Below are positions 51,991 through 60,635 of a stretch of 64,000 bases of DNA, piece by piece. The notes below the pieces were generated by a model. The model had not been told where the DNA came from. It saw only the letters and a program-made list of their open reading frames with translations, and made no database searches. The position numbers and the translations under genes are program-made. The DNA is from Mycolicibacterium hippocampi. Its GTDB lineage: Bacteria; Actinomycetota; Actinomycetes; Mycobacteriales; Mycobacteriaceae. The stretch lies in NCBI RefSeq assembly GCF_010723735.1, contig NZ_BLLB01000002.1, forward strand, positions 1,736,001-1,800,000. The letters run 5' to 3'. The first letter of the stretch is position 1. Every line of letters begins with the position of its first letter.

Positions 51991-54348
51991 CTATTCCGCG
52001 GCGGAACGGGCGGCGGGGTGGGCGGCCAGCCAGGCGAAGAAGTCGTCGGCGCACACCACCGGCTTGCCGAACTCCCTAGCTTTGCGCGCCTTGCCCGACT
52101 GGGTGCCCGCCTCGGCGGTCACCAGCACGTCGCAGCGGGTCTTGCTGACCGTTTTCACCGGCGTCAGCCCGGCCGACACCGCGAGCTTTTCGATCTCGTC
52201 GCGCTCCACCACCCGGCCCGTGGTGTCCTGCGCGGTCCCGGTGAAACAGATGCGGGTGCCCGGGGCCAGGATCGTGTCGATGTCGAGCCTCTCGGAAAGC
52301 ATTGTCTCGGAGAGAATCTCAGCACCCAGCAGAGACTCGACCTCTCGCACCCGCTCGATCACCTCTTCGGTGAGCGTCACCCGTGCCGCCGCCGCGCGTA
52401 GCTGATCGGCGACCGACCGGCGCACCGCGGGATCCTCGTCATTCACCGCGGTGGCCGTCCCCCCGAGCAGCACTGTTCCCACGACCTGGCTCACCCGCAG
52501 CAGCGCCGACAGCGCGGGCAGGTGCGCAGCCGTCGGCGTCGCGGTGTGGTGGTCACGGCTGATCAGCAGCCCGGACACCTCGGCGGATTCCGGCTCGTCG
52601 AACGCCGACGAACCGGTGTCACCCACCCCGAGTTCGGTGAAGGCCGCCATGGTCGCCACCGCCACGTCCAGCGCGGATCGCCCGGGGATGACCGCACGGC
52701 GCGGTAGGTCCACACCCATCGGCATCGGCACCACATGGCCGAGTCGTTTGAGTTCGAAGTCGATCAGGCCCATCGTCTCGTCGACGTCCACCCCGACGGG
52801 TGTGCAGCCGGCCAGCATCGGCGCGATCACCGCCCACGCCTCGCGCAGCGTCGGAGCAAGCAGCACGTCGGACACACCGATGCCGTAAGCCATTCGGGCA
52901 TCGGCGAGGTCCCGCTGCGGGTTCACCAGCGTCGTCACGGCGGTGCCGTCGTCGAACGCCACCGCCAACTCCACCGGCCGCGGCCGGGACATCCGGCCCT
53001 CCTCGCCGACGGTGAGCACGGCGACCGCGCAGTAGCGGCGAGCGTGGTCGGCCGGTACCGAAGCACGCAGGAACCGGGCGATCCGGCGGTCGGTCTTCAT
53101 GTCCTTGGGCAGCACCGGGCGCTTGAGGACCAGCCCGCCCAGCGACGTGCAGCGGCTCAGCGCGACGTAGAGCTGCCCGAAGGAGAACATGCCACCGCTG
53201 AGATCCACCACCAGCCGGTGCAGTGTCTGCCCCTGGCTCTTGTGGATGGTGATGGCCCACGCGAGCCGGAACGGCATCTGCGTGTACGTGCCGACGACTT
53301 CACGCCGCAACGAGCCGCCGTCGACGACCGGGCGGGTCGCCTCCCAGGTGAACGGCGTGACATCGGCGGTGGTGCCGTCCGGGAACTCCACCACGACAAC
53401 GGCTCCGTGGCGGTCGTGGTCGACGCCGACGACACGGGCGATCGTCCCGTTCACCCAGCGGTCGGACTGGTCGTTGTTCAACATCATCACCTGCGCACCG
53501 ACCTTGAAGCGCACGGTCTCCTCGACCGGCGGGTCGAACAACGACAGGTCCCCGGAGGTGCGGGCGTGGTGCACCATCTCGTCGCCGGGCAACCTGTCCA
53601 GATGTTGGCGATTGCGCGCGGTCACCAGTCGGTTGGTGGGAGCCAGCGTCATCCAGAACTCGTCGTCGGGCGGGACGAAGTCGGGGTCGGTCCGCGCGTT
53701 GAGCTGCTCACGGGCGTGACCGAGCAGCACGCCTTCACGAATCTCGTTGAGAATGGCCGCCATCCGGTCGTCGCCGAGCTGACGGAACACCGTCGTCAAC
53801 GCGACGGTCGGGAAGTCCTCGCGGTGGAACGACCTGGCGGAGAAGAAGTACGGCGTCTCGTAGGTGGTCGAGAAGAACTCGCGCTCGTGCTCGCCGACCA
53901 CCGGCGGCAGCTGGTACAGGTCACCGACCAGGACGACCTGCACGCCGCCGAACGGTTGCCCGGGCTGCGGACCGAACTGCTGCAGCGCCGCCGCGAGCAT
54001 GTCGAACAGGTCGGCGCGCACCATCGACGCCTCGTCGATGATCAGCGTGTCCAGCGAGGCCAGGGTCCTGGCGAAGCGACCCGGCCGGTAGTCGCCCGAT
54101 CGCACCTCGTGCAGGCCGGTGGTGGTGCGGAAACCGAACAGCCGGTGAATGGTGTAACCGTCGACGTTGAGCGCGGCGATCCCGGTCGGTGCGGCCACCA
54201 CGACGTTGCGGCCGGTGTCGGCCATGAATCGGCGGATCAGCGTGGACTTTCCGGTGCCGGCCTTGCCGGTGAGGAACATGCTGCGGCCCTGCGCCAGCAG
54301 CGTCAGGGCCCGCTGGAACTCCTCGGTGAGGACGAACTGCGCGGTCAT
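51991..54348 (-). CDS. Pif1/RecD-like helicase with exonuclease-like middle and BRCT C-terminus
   Basis: A 785-residue DNA helicase. The SF1B core (about 1-430) has Walker A G28-K-A-G-T-G-K-S, the T-G-I-A-A-L-N motif near 55-61, Walker B T-L-I-I-D-E-A-S near 101-108, G-D-L-Y-Q-L-P-P near 146-153, and the A-I-T-I-H-K-S-Q-G and V-A-L-S-R-C motifs. A middle part (about 450-560) resembles a DnaQ-type exonuclease in layout (L-V-N-P-Q-R-D-L, Y-G-I-G-V-S-D-V-L-L-A-P-T) but lacks the first D-x-E. The tail (about 700-780) is a BRCT domain with F-T-G-T near 709 and W782 context. A DNA-repair role is inferred. Its ATG overlaps the TVP38 stop by four bases. Confidence 0.88.
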   Translation of the reverse strand: MTAQFVLTEEFQRALTLLAQGRSMFLTGKAGTGKSTLIRRFMADTGRNVVVAAPTGIAALNVDGYTIHRLFGFRTTTGLHEVRSGDYRPGRFARTLASLDTLIIDEASMVRADLFDMLAAALQQFGPQPGQPFGGVQVVLVGDLYQLPPVVGEHEREFFSTTYETPYFFSARSFHREDFPTVALTTVFRQLGDDRMAAILNEIREGVLLGHAREQLNARTDPDFVPPDDEFWMTLAPTNRLVTARNRQHLDRLPGDEMVHHARTSGDLSLFDPPVEETVRFKVGAQVMMLNNDQSDRWVNGTIARVVGVDHDRHGAVVVVEFPDGTTADVTPFTWEATRPVVDGGSLRREVVGTYTQMPFRLAWAITIHKSQGQTLHRLVVDLSGGMFSFGQLYVALSRCTSLGGLVLKRPVLPKDMKTDRRIARFLRASVPADHARRYCAVAVLTVGEEGRMSRPRPVELAVAFDDGTAVTTLVNPQRDLADARMAYGIGVSDVLLAPTLREAWAVIAPMLAGCTPVGVDVDETMGLIDFELKRLGHVVPMPMGVDLPRRAVIPGRSALDVAVATMAAFTELGVGDTGSSAFDEPESAEVSGLLISRDHHTATPTAAHLPALSALLRVSQVVGTVLLGGTATAVNDEDPAVRRSVADQLRAAAARVTLTEEVIERVREVESLLGAEILSETMLSERLDIDTILAPGTRICFTGTAQDTTGRVVERDEIEKLAVSAGLTPVKTVSKTRCDVLVTAEAGTQSGKARKAREFGKPVVCADDFFAWLAAHPAARSAAE

Positions 54349-55046
54349 GGCTCACCTGCCCCGGTCCGGCCGGCCCGCCATGAACGCCAGCCCCGATGCG
54401 CCGCGAACGTCCCGAGGACCGCGGTCACACACCACACCGCGATCGCCGAGTAGGCCAGCGGCGCCGAGAACTCGCCGATCGACGCGCCCACCGCGGTGTA
54501 GACGAACGCCCGCGGCGCGGAGCCGATGAACGCACCGACTGCCATCTGCCACAACGGAACTCCGAACGCCCCGAAGGCATAGGAGGCCAGTGCGTCGGAG
54601 ATCCCCGGTACGAACCGCTGCCCGACCACCGCCCACAGCCCGCCCCGCGCGATCAGCCCGTCGATACGTTCGGACCGCCGTGGGCCGAGCAGCCCGCGGG
54701 CGCTGTCGCGGCCCGCCCGCCGCCCCGCCAGGCTCGCGATCATCGCGGTGCCGACCGTCGCGCCCAGCGTCACGAACGTCCCCACCAGCGGACCGAACAG
54801 GAACCCGCTCGCCGCCGCGAGCAGCGGGCCCGGCACCAGCACCGCGCCCAGCAGCGCCGACACCACGACGTACGTCAGCGGCGCCAGCGGGCCCGTCGAC
54901 GCCACCAGGGCCCGGACGCGGTCCACGTCGATCACCTGCCGCACGGTGACCAGATAGAACAGCACCGCCAGCAACCCGACGAACAGCGCCAACCTGGCGA
55001 CATGGCGACGCCGGGACGTCTCGGGGGTACCTTCGCTGTCAACCAT
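54345..55046 (-). CDS. TVP38/DedA-family membrane protein
   Basis: A 233-residue integral membrane protein of the TVP38/TMEM64 (VTT) family. The conserved core is present: G-F-L-F-G-P-L-V-G-T-F near 82-92, L-A-G-R-R-A-G-R near 110-117, and F-V-P-G-I-S-D-A-L-A-S-Y near 150-161, in which the usual P-G motif is kept. About six membrane helices are visible. Family members take part in lipid or polyprenyl phosphate movement. The ATG at 55046 is chosen; upstream frame is antisense of the next gene. It is translationally coupled (ATGA) to the helicase gene, an unexpected pairing, and divergent from the wHTH gene at 55086. Confidence 0.87.
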   Translation of the reverse strand: MVDSEGTPETSRRRHVARLALFVGLLAVLFYLVTVRQVIDVDRVRALVASTGPLAPLTYVVVSALLGAVLVPGPLLAAASGFLFGPLVGTFVTLGATVGTAMIASLAGRRAGRDSARGLLGPRRSERIDGLIARGGLWAVVGQRFVPGISDALASYAFGAFGVPLWQMAVGAFIGSAPRAFVYTAVGASIGEFSAPLAYSAIAVWCVTAVLGTFAAHRGWRSWRAGRTGAGEP

Positions 55047-55085
55047 GCCGAACGCAATCCTGCCGCACCCGGTTAAGTTGGCTGC

Positions 55086-55709
55086 GTGAGTGTCACCCCG
55101 GCGGACCTGACGGGCACCGAACGCGCGGTGCTGCTGGTGCTCATGGCCGAGTCGCGCCCGGTGCCCAACCCCGAACTGGTCATCCTCGGCCCGGCGCTGG
55201 ACAAACCCGGCCGGGACAAGCTCAACCGCCTGGGTCTGATCGAATCCGAACGCGTGGGCAACAGGTTCGTCCACGAGCTCACCGACCGCGGATGGCGATT
55301 GTGCCGCGACATCGCCTCCGCAGGACCCCCGCCGCGCTCCACCGGCCCGGCCAAGGCGCTCTACACCGTGCTCGGCGCGCTGGGACGCCACTTGCAGCGG
55401 TCCGAGCTCAGCCTGGCCGACATCTTCTGGCCGGCCACCGACGACCCTGTGCAGACCGTCGAGGACCGGGTTCGCGCCGCCTACACCCGGCTGACCATGC
55501 GCCCCGGCGGCTGGGTCGCGCTGGCCCGGCTGCGCGCCGAACTCGCCGACGACCGCGACGACGTCGACGCCGCCCTGCGCGCCCTCTACCGAACTGCCGG
55601 CGTCAGCGTGATCCCCGAGGAGAACCAGAAGATCCTCACCGCCGCGGACCGCGCCGCGGCCGTGCTGATCGGTGATGGGCCCAAGCACCTGATCGCGATC
55701 GAGCCGTGA
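55086..55709 (+). CDS. Winged-helix protein coupled to an AAA/HerA ATPase
   Basis: A 207-residue protein starting at a GTG. The first 75 residues look like a MarR-type winged helix: E-R-A-V-L-L-V-L-M-A-E-S-R-P, then L-N-R-L-G-L-I-E-S-E-R-V-G-N-R-F and H-E-L-T-D-R-G-W-R. A second helical part (about 95-200) may be another winged helix (A-R-L-R-A-E-L-A-D-D-R-D-D-V-D-A-A-L). It overlaps the downstream ATPase start (GTGA), which implies a stable complex or tight coupling. It could be a DNA-binding adaptor rather than a classical regulator. I do not recognise a named family. Confidence 0.72.
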   Translation: MSVTPADLTGTERAVLLVLMAESRPVPNPELVILGPALDKPGRDKLNRLGLIESERVGNRFVHELTDRGWRLCRDIASAGPPPRSTGPAKALYTVLGALGRHLQRSELSLADIFWPATDDPVQTVEDRVRAAYTRLTMRPGGWVALARLRAELADDRDDVDAALRALYRTAGVSVIPEENQKILTAADRAAAVLIGDGPKHLIAIEP

Positions 55710-58700
55710 TGGACCCCACCCACCGCGAAGCCCTTGCCTCACTTCGCCTGACCTGGGCACCCACCGTCGACGACCTGTGGCGACCGCAGGCGGCCACCCA
55801 CGTCAGCGGGCTCAACGAATACGCCGTCGACGACGTGATGGACGCCTTCGGCGACGCCGTGCACGACCACACCTCGACCCCGCTGGGAGTGGTGGTCCGC
55901 GGACCCGCGGGGTCCGGCAAAACCCACCTGCTCGGCCAGATCCGGGAACGGGTGCAGGCCGGTGGCGGGTACTTCTTCGTCATCGAACTGCTCGACGCCG
56001 CCAGCTTCTGGCAGTCGGTGCGCAACGGGATCCTGGAGAGTCTCGGCCGCCCCGGAGCCCGACGCGAGACCCAGCTCAAGGACCTGTTGTGGGAGCTGTC
56101 GTCGATCGCGCACGTGTCGCGCGCCGACCGTCGCGCGATCATCGGTGACGACGACCTCGACCCCGAGACCTTGGACCGGTTCGTCAACGCGCTCGCTGCG
56201 GTGCGCAAAGACCCTGTGCGGCAATGTCATCAGACGCTGCGGGCGTTGGTGCTGCTCGGTGCCGCCGACCTGGCGGCCCATGATGTGGGCGAGGCCTACC
56301 TGCAGGCCAGCGAGGAACTCGGTCCCGGCGACGACCGGGACCGTTGGCGGCTGCGTGCCTCTCCGGCCACCGCGCAGGACTGCGTGCGCGACATCTCCCG
56401 ACTGGTCGCGCTGGCCGGTCCGGCGGTGCTCGCACTGGACCAGATCGACACGCTGCTGGCCGCCTCACTCGCGCGAACCGAGTCGGGCGGTGGCGGTGGC
56501 GGTGTGCTCGAGCAGGTCGCTCACGGGCTGATGTCGCTGCGCCAGACGATGCGCCGGACGGTGTCGGTGGTGGCGTGCCTGCCCGCGGTGTGGGAAGCCA
56601 TCCGCGATCAGGCGACGGCCAGCGTGGCCGACCGGTTCCGGGTGACTGCGGTGCTGCACGGGCTGCCGACCTCCGACATCGGTCGCGCCATCCTGGAGCG
56701 CCGATTCGTCGCGAGCTACGCCGCGACGGGGTTCAGCCCGCCGTATCCGAGCTGGCCGATCCTGCCCGCAGCCTTCGAGGACGCCCGCGACTACACGCCG
56801 CGAAAGCTGCTGATCCGAGCCGACACCCATGTTCGCGAATGCCTCAAGCACGGCGACGTCGTCGAGCTCGAACACCTCAGTGCCGACGCGCAACCGACAT
56901 GGGAGGAAACGCCATCCGACGGTGACGCCGCCCTCGGATCGTCCGGGCTGGACCGCCGGTTCGTCGACTATCGGCGCCGCGCAGTGCCGGCCGCCGCCTT
57001 CGACCACGAGGGCGAGGACATCACGATGCCCGAGCTCCTCGGCGCCGCGTTGACGGCGTGGATCGCCGAGCGCGACGGCGACCAGGTGTACACCGTGGAC
57101 CCGCCGCCGGGGTCCCACGTGGTGCTGCACGCGCGGCTGCGGCAGAGCCTCGACAGCGCCACCGACGATGAACGGCACTGGGCGTTCCGCGCTGTGGCCG
57201 CCACGAACGCGCTCGCCGCCCAGACCCGGATCAGAAAGGCCTACGCCGCAACGGGACTCAGCGCGGGATCGAGCCGACGGCAGCTGTTCTTGTTGCGGAA
57301 CACGGCGTGGCCCACCGGCCCGAAGACCGCCGCCCTGATCGAGGAGATCCACTCCGCCGGGGCACGCACCGTCCCGGTGTCCGACGACGACGTGCGCACC
57401 ATGGTGGCGTTGCGCGACCTGATCAACGACGATGACCCGGCACTGCCGGCGTGGCTGCAGGCCCGCCGGCCGGCGCACGGGTTGGCGCTGCTGCGCGACA
57501 CCTTCGGCGACGACGGCGGCGCGTCGGGGTCCGCGGCGGTCGAGCCGGAACCCGAGCCGGAGCCGGACGCGGGGGTCGCCGTCGAGGTGTCCGACGACAA
57601 GATGCCGTTGGGCTCCGACCTGCATTCGGGAGAACCCGTCACGGTCGAGCTGTCCGCGCTGCGCAAACACGTCGCGATCTTCGCGGGCTCGGGATCGGGC
57701 AAGACCGTGCTGATCCGCCGACTGGTCGAGGAGTGCGCGCTGCGCGGTGTCTCGTCGATCGTGCTGGACACCAACAACGACCTGTCCCGGCTGGGTACCG
57801 CGTGGCCGCAGCCGCCACATGGTTGGAATCGTCGCGATGATGCGAGGGCCGCAGCGTATTTCGCGAACACCGAGGTGACGATCTGGACGCCGCGGCGGTC
57901 CACCGGACGTCCGCTGGCGTTCCAGCCGCTGCCCGACTTCAGCTCCGTGCTCGACGATTACGACGAGTTCAACGACGCCGTGGAATCCGCGTGCGCTGCG
58001 CTCGAACCGCGGGCGCTGATCTCCGGGCAGACCCAGAAGGCCAACCGGGCCCGCGCGGTCCTGAGAGAGGCGTTGCAGCGATACGGCAGAACGCCGGCAC
58101 CGACCCTCGACGGCTTCGTCGACCTGCTCGCGGACCTGCCCGACGACGTCAGCAACATCGCCGACGCCCGCAAGATCGCCGACAACCTGGCCCAGGACCT
58201 GCGTGCCGCGATGATCAACGACCCGATGTTCGGCGGGGAAGGCACGCCCGTCGACCCCGGGGTGCTGCTCACCCCCTCGCAGGGGCACCGGGCACGGGTG
58301 TCGGTGATCAGCATGATCGGCCTGTCCTCGGATGAGCAGCGGCAGAGCTTCGTCAACCAGCTGCAGATGGCGTTGTTCGCGTGGATCAAACAGCACCCGG
58401 CCGGTGAGCGGCCGCTGTCCGGGTTGTTGATCATGGACGAAGCGCAGAACTTCGCTCCGTCAAAGGGTTTCACCACCTCGCTGCGCAGCACCCTGGCGCT
58501 GTCGTCGCAGGCGCGCAAGTACGGGCTCGGGTTGGTGTTCGCGACCCAGGCGCCCAAGGGTCTGCACAACCACATCCCGGGCAATGCGGCCACCCAGTTC
58601 TACGGTCTGCTGAACTCGCCCGCGCACATCGAAGCGGCCCGGGAGATGGCGCGCGCCAAGGGTGGCCTGGTGCCCGACATCAGCCGGCTGCAGGCCGGCA

Positions 58701-58822
58701 ACTTCTACGTCGCGACCGAGGGGGAGGCGTTCCACCGGGTCGTCGCGCCGTGGTGCCTGTCGTATCACCCGTCGAGCCCGCCGTCGGCCGAAGAGGTTCT
58801 GGCGCTGGCCAGTTCACGGTGA
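55706..58822 (+). CDS. Dual ATPase: N-terminal AAA/STAND-like and C-terminal HerA/FtsK-like domain
   Basis: A 1038-residue protein with two nucleotide-binding domains. The first (about 35-370) has Walker A G66-P-A-G-S-G-K-T73 and Walker B V-L-A-L-D-Q-I-D near 240-247, and resembles the BrxC/STAND type. A linker region with an E-P-E-P-E-P repeat near 615-622 follows. The second (about 625-1038) is HerA/DUF87-like, with A-G-S-G-S-G-K-T near 658-665, Walker B L-L-I-M-D-E-A-Q near 907-914 and a V-F-A-T-Q-A-P-K-G sensor near 950. HerA-type ATPases translocate DNA, usually with a nuclease or a Sir2-like partner, but none is next to it. The start may be the GTG at 55706 or the ATG at 55709. Confidence 0.85.
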   Translation: MMDPTHREALASLRLTWAPTVDDLWRPQAATHVSGLNEYAVDDVMDAFGDAVHDHTSTPLGVVVRGPAGSGKTHLLGQIRERVQAGGGYFFVIELLDAASFWQSVRNGILESLGRPGARRETQLKDLLWELSSIAHVSRADRRAIIGDDDLDPETLDRFVNALAAVRKDPVRQCHQTLRALVLLGAADLAAHDVGEAYLQASEELGPGDDRDRWRLRASPATAQDCVRDISRLVALAGPAVLALDQIDTLLAASLARTESGGGGGGVLEQVAHGLMSLRQTMRRTVSVVACLPAVWEAIRDQATASVADRFRVTAVLHGLPTSDIGRAILERRFVASYAATGFSPPYPSWPILPAAFEDARDYTPRKLLIRADTHVRECLKHGDVVELEHLSADAQPTWEETPSDGDAALGSSGLDRRFVDYRRRAVPAAAFDHEGEDITMPELLGAALTAWIAERDGDQVYTVDPPPGSHVVLHARLRQSLDSATDDERHWAFRAVAATNALAAQTRIRKAYAATGLSAGSSRRQLFLLRNTAWPTGPKTAALIEEIHSAGARTVPVSDDDVRTMVALRDLINDDDPALPAWLQARRPAHGLALLRDTFGDDGGASGSAAVEPEPEPEPDAGVAVEVSDDKMPLGSDLHSGEPVTVELSALRKHVAIFAGSGSGKTVLIRRLVEECALRGVSSIVLDTNNDLSRLGTAWPQPPHGWNRRDDARAAAYFANTEVTIWTPRRSTGRPLAFQPLPDFSSVLDDYDEFNDAVESACAALEPRALISGQTQKANRARAVLREALQRYGRTPAPTLDGFVDLLADLPDDVSNIADARKIADNLAQDLRAAMINDPMFGGEGTPVDPGVLLTPSQGHRARVSVISMIGLSSDEQRQSFVNQLQMALFAWIKQHPAGERPLSGLLIMDEAQNFAPSKGFTTSLRSTLALSSQARKYGLGLVFATQAPKGLHNHIPGNAATQFYGLLNSPAHIEAAREMARAKGGLVPDISRLQAGNFYVATEGEAFHRVVAPWCLSYHPSSPPSAEEVLALASSR

Positions 58823-58897
58823 CCCCCGCGCAGCCCGTTAACTTAGTTGAGCTAACCTGATCGGGTCTCGTGCACCGACGTCGTGAGGACCTTCGAG

Positions 58898-59206
58898 GTG
58901 AGTTCGTACCAGCGCAGCCGTGCCGCCGGCCTTCTCGCGGCATCGGCGACCGGAGCCTGTGTGGCGCTGTTCGTCGGTGCTGCTCCTGCCGCAGCGGACA
59001 CGGCGAGCTTCCTGGCGGCACTCGAGGACCGCCACACGTCGTGGACGTCGCAGGAACTCTCGACCGCCGGGCACACCGCCTGCTCGATGATCGAGCGCGG
59101 CACTCCGGCCTCCGAGGTGACCGACCACCTCGACCGGGAGAGGGGATTCGGCGTCGCGCTGGCGTTCGACATCGTCAGCGCGGCCGTCGTGCACCTGGGC
59201 TGTTGA
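58898..59206 (+). CDS. DUF732-family secreted protein
   Basis: A 102-residue small exported protein of the actinobacterial DUF732 family. The signal peptide (about 1-34) ends A-P-A-A-A-D. The mature part has F-L-A-A-L near 38-42, two cysteines (A-C-S-M-I near 61 and the C-terminal L-G-C), and the V-A-L-A-F-D-I-V-S-A-A-V segment, all typical. The function of the family is unknown. The GTG at 58898 is preferred because GAGGA lies eight bases upstream; a GTG at 58883 is the alternative. A TAACCT element at 58853-58858 is a probable -10. Confidence 0.82.
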   Translation: MSSYQRSRAAGLLAASATGACVALFVGAAPAAADTASFLAALEDRHTSWTSQELSTAGHTACSMIERGTPASEVTDHLDRERGFGVALAFDIVSAAVVHLGC

Positions 59207-59283
59207 CGACCTGGCGCCGATCCCGCTGCGCCTCGCGAGTGTGACGCCATGGCTGTGTTCGGGGGAATTTTCGCGACCCGGAA

Positions 59284-59289
59284 TACTAT
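59284..59289 (+). promoter_or_regulatory. Leaderless -10 element for the sulfurtransferase gene
   Basis: TACTAT fits TANNNT and ends six bases before the ATG at 59296, with no Shine-Dalgarno sequence. Confidence 0.5.
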
Positions 59290-59295
59290 TTCGCG

Positions 59296-60135
59296 ATGGG
59301 TGTGCGTGAGGACGTGTTGGTCACTGCCGAGGAGCTGGCCCGTCGGTTGCAGGCCGGCGAACCGGTGACGCTGCTGGACGTCCGGTGGGAGCTCAGCCAA
59401 CCGGACGGTGCCGCGGCCCACCGCCGCGGCCATCTGCCCGGGGCGGTGTACGTGTCCCTCGACGACGAGCTCACCGACCACTCGCGGACGGGACGTGGTC
59501 GTCATCCGCTGCCGTCCGGGCCTGCTCTGCAGGCCGCGGCGCGGCGCTGGGGCGTGCGCACCGGCGTCCCGGTGGTGGTCTACGACGACTGGAACCGTGC
59601 CGGGTCGGCGCGCGCGTGGTGGGTGCTCACCGCCGCCGGGATCAGCGACGTCAGGATTCTCGACGGCGGACTGTCCGCCTGGAAGGGCGAATTGCGCACC
59701 GGCGCCGTCACTCCCGAGCCCGGGGATGTGACCGTCGCGCACGACGACCTCGATGCGGCAGCCCGCAGGACCGTCAGCGCCGACGGGGCGCTCTCCGCTT
59801 CCGTACTACTCGACGCGAGGGCCCCGGAGCGCTATCGCGGCGAGGTCGAGCCCGTCGACGCGGTGGCCGGCCACATCCCCGGAGCGCGCAACGTCCCGAG
59901 CACCGGCCTGCTGACCGAGGACGGCCGCTGGCGCGCCGGGCCCGAGCTCACCCGGCTGTTCGCCGACCACGGGGTGAAGGTCGGCACCGACGTCGCGGTG
60001 TACTGCGGCTCCGGCGTCACCGCGGCCGTCAACATCGCGGCGCTGGCTGCGATCGGCGTCGATGCCGCGCTGTTTCCAGGCTCGTGGTCGCAGTGGAGTT
60101 CTGATCCCAGCCGTCCGGTGGCACGGGGAATGTGA
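59296..60135 (+). CDS. Sulfurtransferase with tandem rhodanese domains
   Basis: A 279-residue thiosulfate or mercaptopyruvate sulfurtransferase. It consists of an inactive N-terminal rhodanese domain (about 8-135) and an active C-terminal one (about 155-275). The active-site loop is C237-G-S-G-V-T, with the Cys that carries the persulfide. The C-G-S-G-V-T form is common in bacterial SseA-like enzymes and does not settle the donor. L-L-D-V-R-W-E and G-H-L-P-G-A-V-Y and, in the second domain, L-D-A-R-A-P-E-R-Y and G-H-I-P-G-A-R-N are the usual CH2-type motifs. It is cytoplasmic. The start follows a leaderless-type promoter, and the FDOR gene follows 27 bp after its stop. Confidence 0.93.
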   Translation: MGVREDVLVTAEELARRLQAGEPVTLLDVRWELSQPDGAAAHRRGHLPGAVYVSLDDELTDHSRTGRGRHPLPSGPALQAAARRWGVRTGVPVVVYDDWNRAGSARAWWVLTAAGISDVRILDGGLSAWKGELRTGAVTPEPGDVTVAHDDLDAAARRTVSADGALSASVLLDARAPERYRGEVEPVDAVAGHIPGARNVPSTGLLTEDGRWRAGPELTRLFADHGVKVGTDVAVYCGSGVTAAVNIAALAAIGVDAALFPGSWSQWSSDPSRPVARGM

Positions 60136-60162
60136 CGGCCGTCGCAGTGGTTGGCACTGGGC

Positions 60163-60579
60163 ATGGCGAAGATGACCGGTGACGAGCGTGAGCAGTATCT
60201 GGCCGACGTGCACGTCGGAGTGATCGCGGTGGAGCGGCCCGACCGGGCGCCGCTCGCGGTGCCCATCTGGTACGGCTACCGGCCGGGCGGTGAAGTGTTG
60301 CTGTGGACCGAGTCGGATTCGGTGAAGCACAAGCTGATCCGTGAGGCCGGGCGCTTCGCCATCACGGTGCAGGACGAGCAGCCGCCGTACAAGTACGTCA
60401 CCGCCGAAGGTGACGTCACCGGCATCGAACCCGCCGACGACGCCGAGGTCCGCGCGCTCGCAGTCCGCTATCTCGGCGCTGAGGCCGGCGGCCAGTTCGC
60501 CGACGAGAACCTCACGCCGTCCTCGGTCGTCATCCGGATGCGGCCGCAGCGCTGGTTGAGCACCGATTACTCCAAGTAA
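60163..60579 (+). CDS. Pyridoxamine 5'-phosphate oxidase-family protein (possible F420-dependent FDOR-B)
   Basis: A 138-residue split-barrel protein. L-A-D-V-H-V-G-V-I-A-V-E near 15-26, L-A-V-P-I-W-Y-G-Y near 32-40, and P-P-Y-K-Y-V-T-A-E-G near 72-81 match mycobacterial members of the FDOR-B group, which bind flavin or F420 and reduce small molecules. Which cofactor is used cannot be read directly. The ATG at 60163 (M-A-K-M-T-G-D-E) is chosen; a TTG four codons upstream at 60151 is also possible. It probably shares a transcript with the sulfurtransferase. Confidence 0.88.
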   Translation: MAKMTGDEREQYLADVHVGVIAVERPDRAPLAVPIWYGYRPGGEVLLWTESDSVKHKLIREAGRFAITVQDEQPPYKYVTAEGDVTGIEPADDAEVRALAVRYLGAEAGGQFADENLTPSSVVIRMRPQRWLSTDYSK

Positions 60580-60635
60580 TCGCCCCGCCCGCGATACTCT
60601 GCGACCGTCACGGTGGCGGAGCGGGGGGTGGGCAG

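Noticed and set aside
52735..54453. A 572-codon plus-strand frame opposite the helicase gene
   Set aside because: The helicase on the minus strand has all its motifs; the opposite frame is Arg/Gly/His-rich as expected from antisense.
58837..58861. A possible IdeR iron box before the DUF732 gene (GAGCTAACCTGA region)
   Set aside because: Only about 13 of 19 positions fit the consensus, which is below what known sites show.
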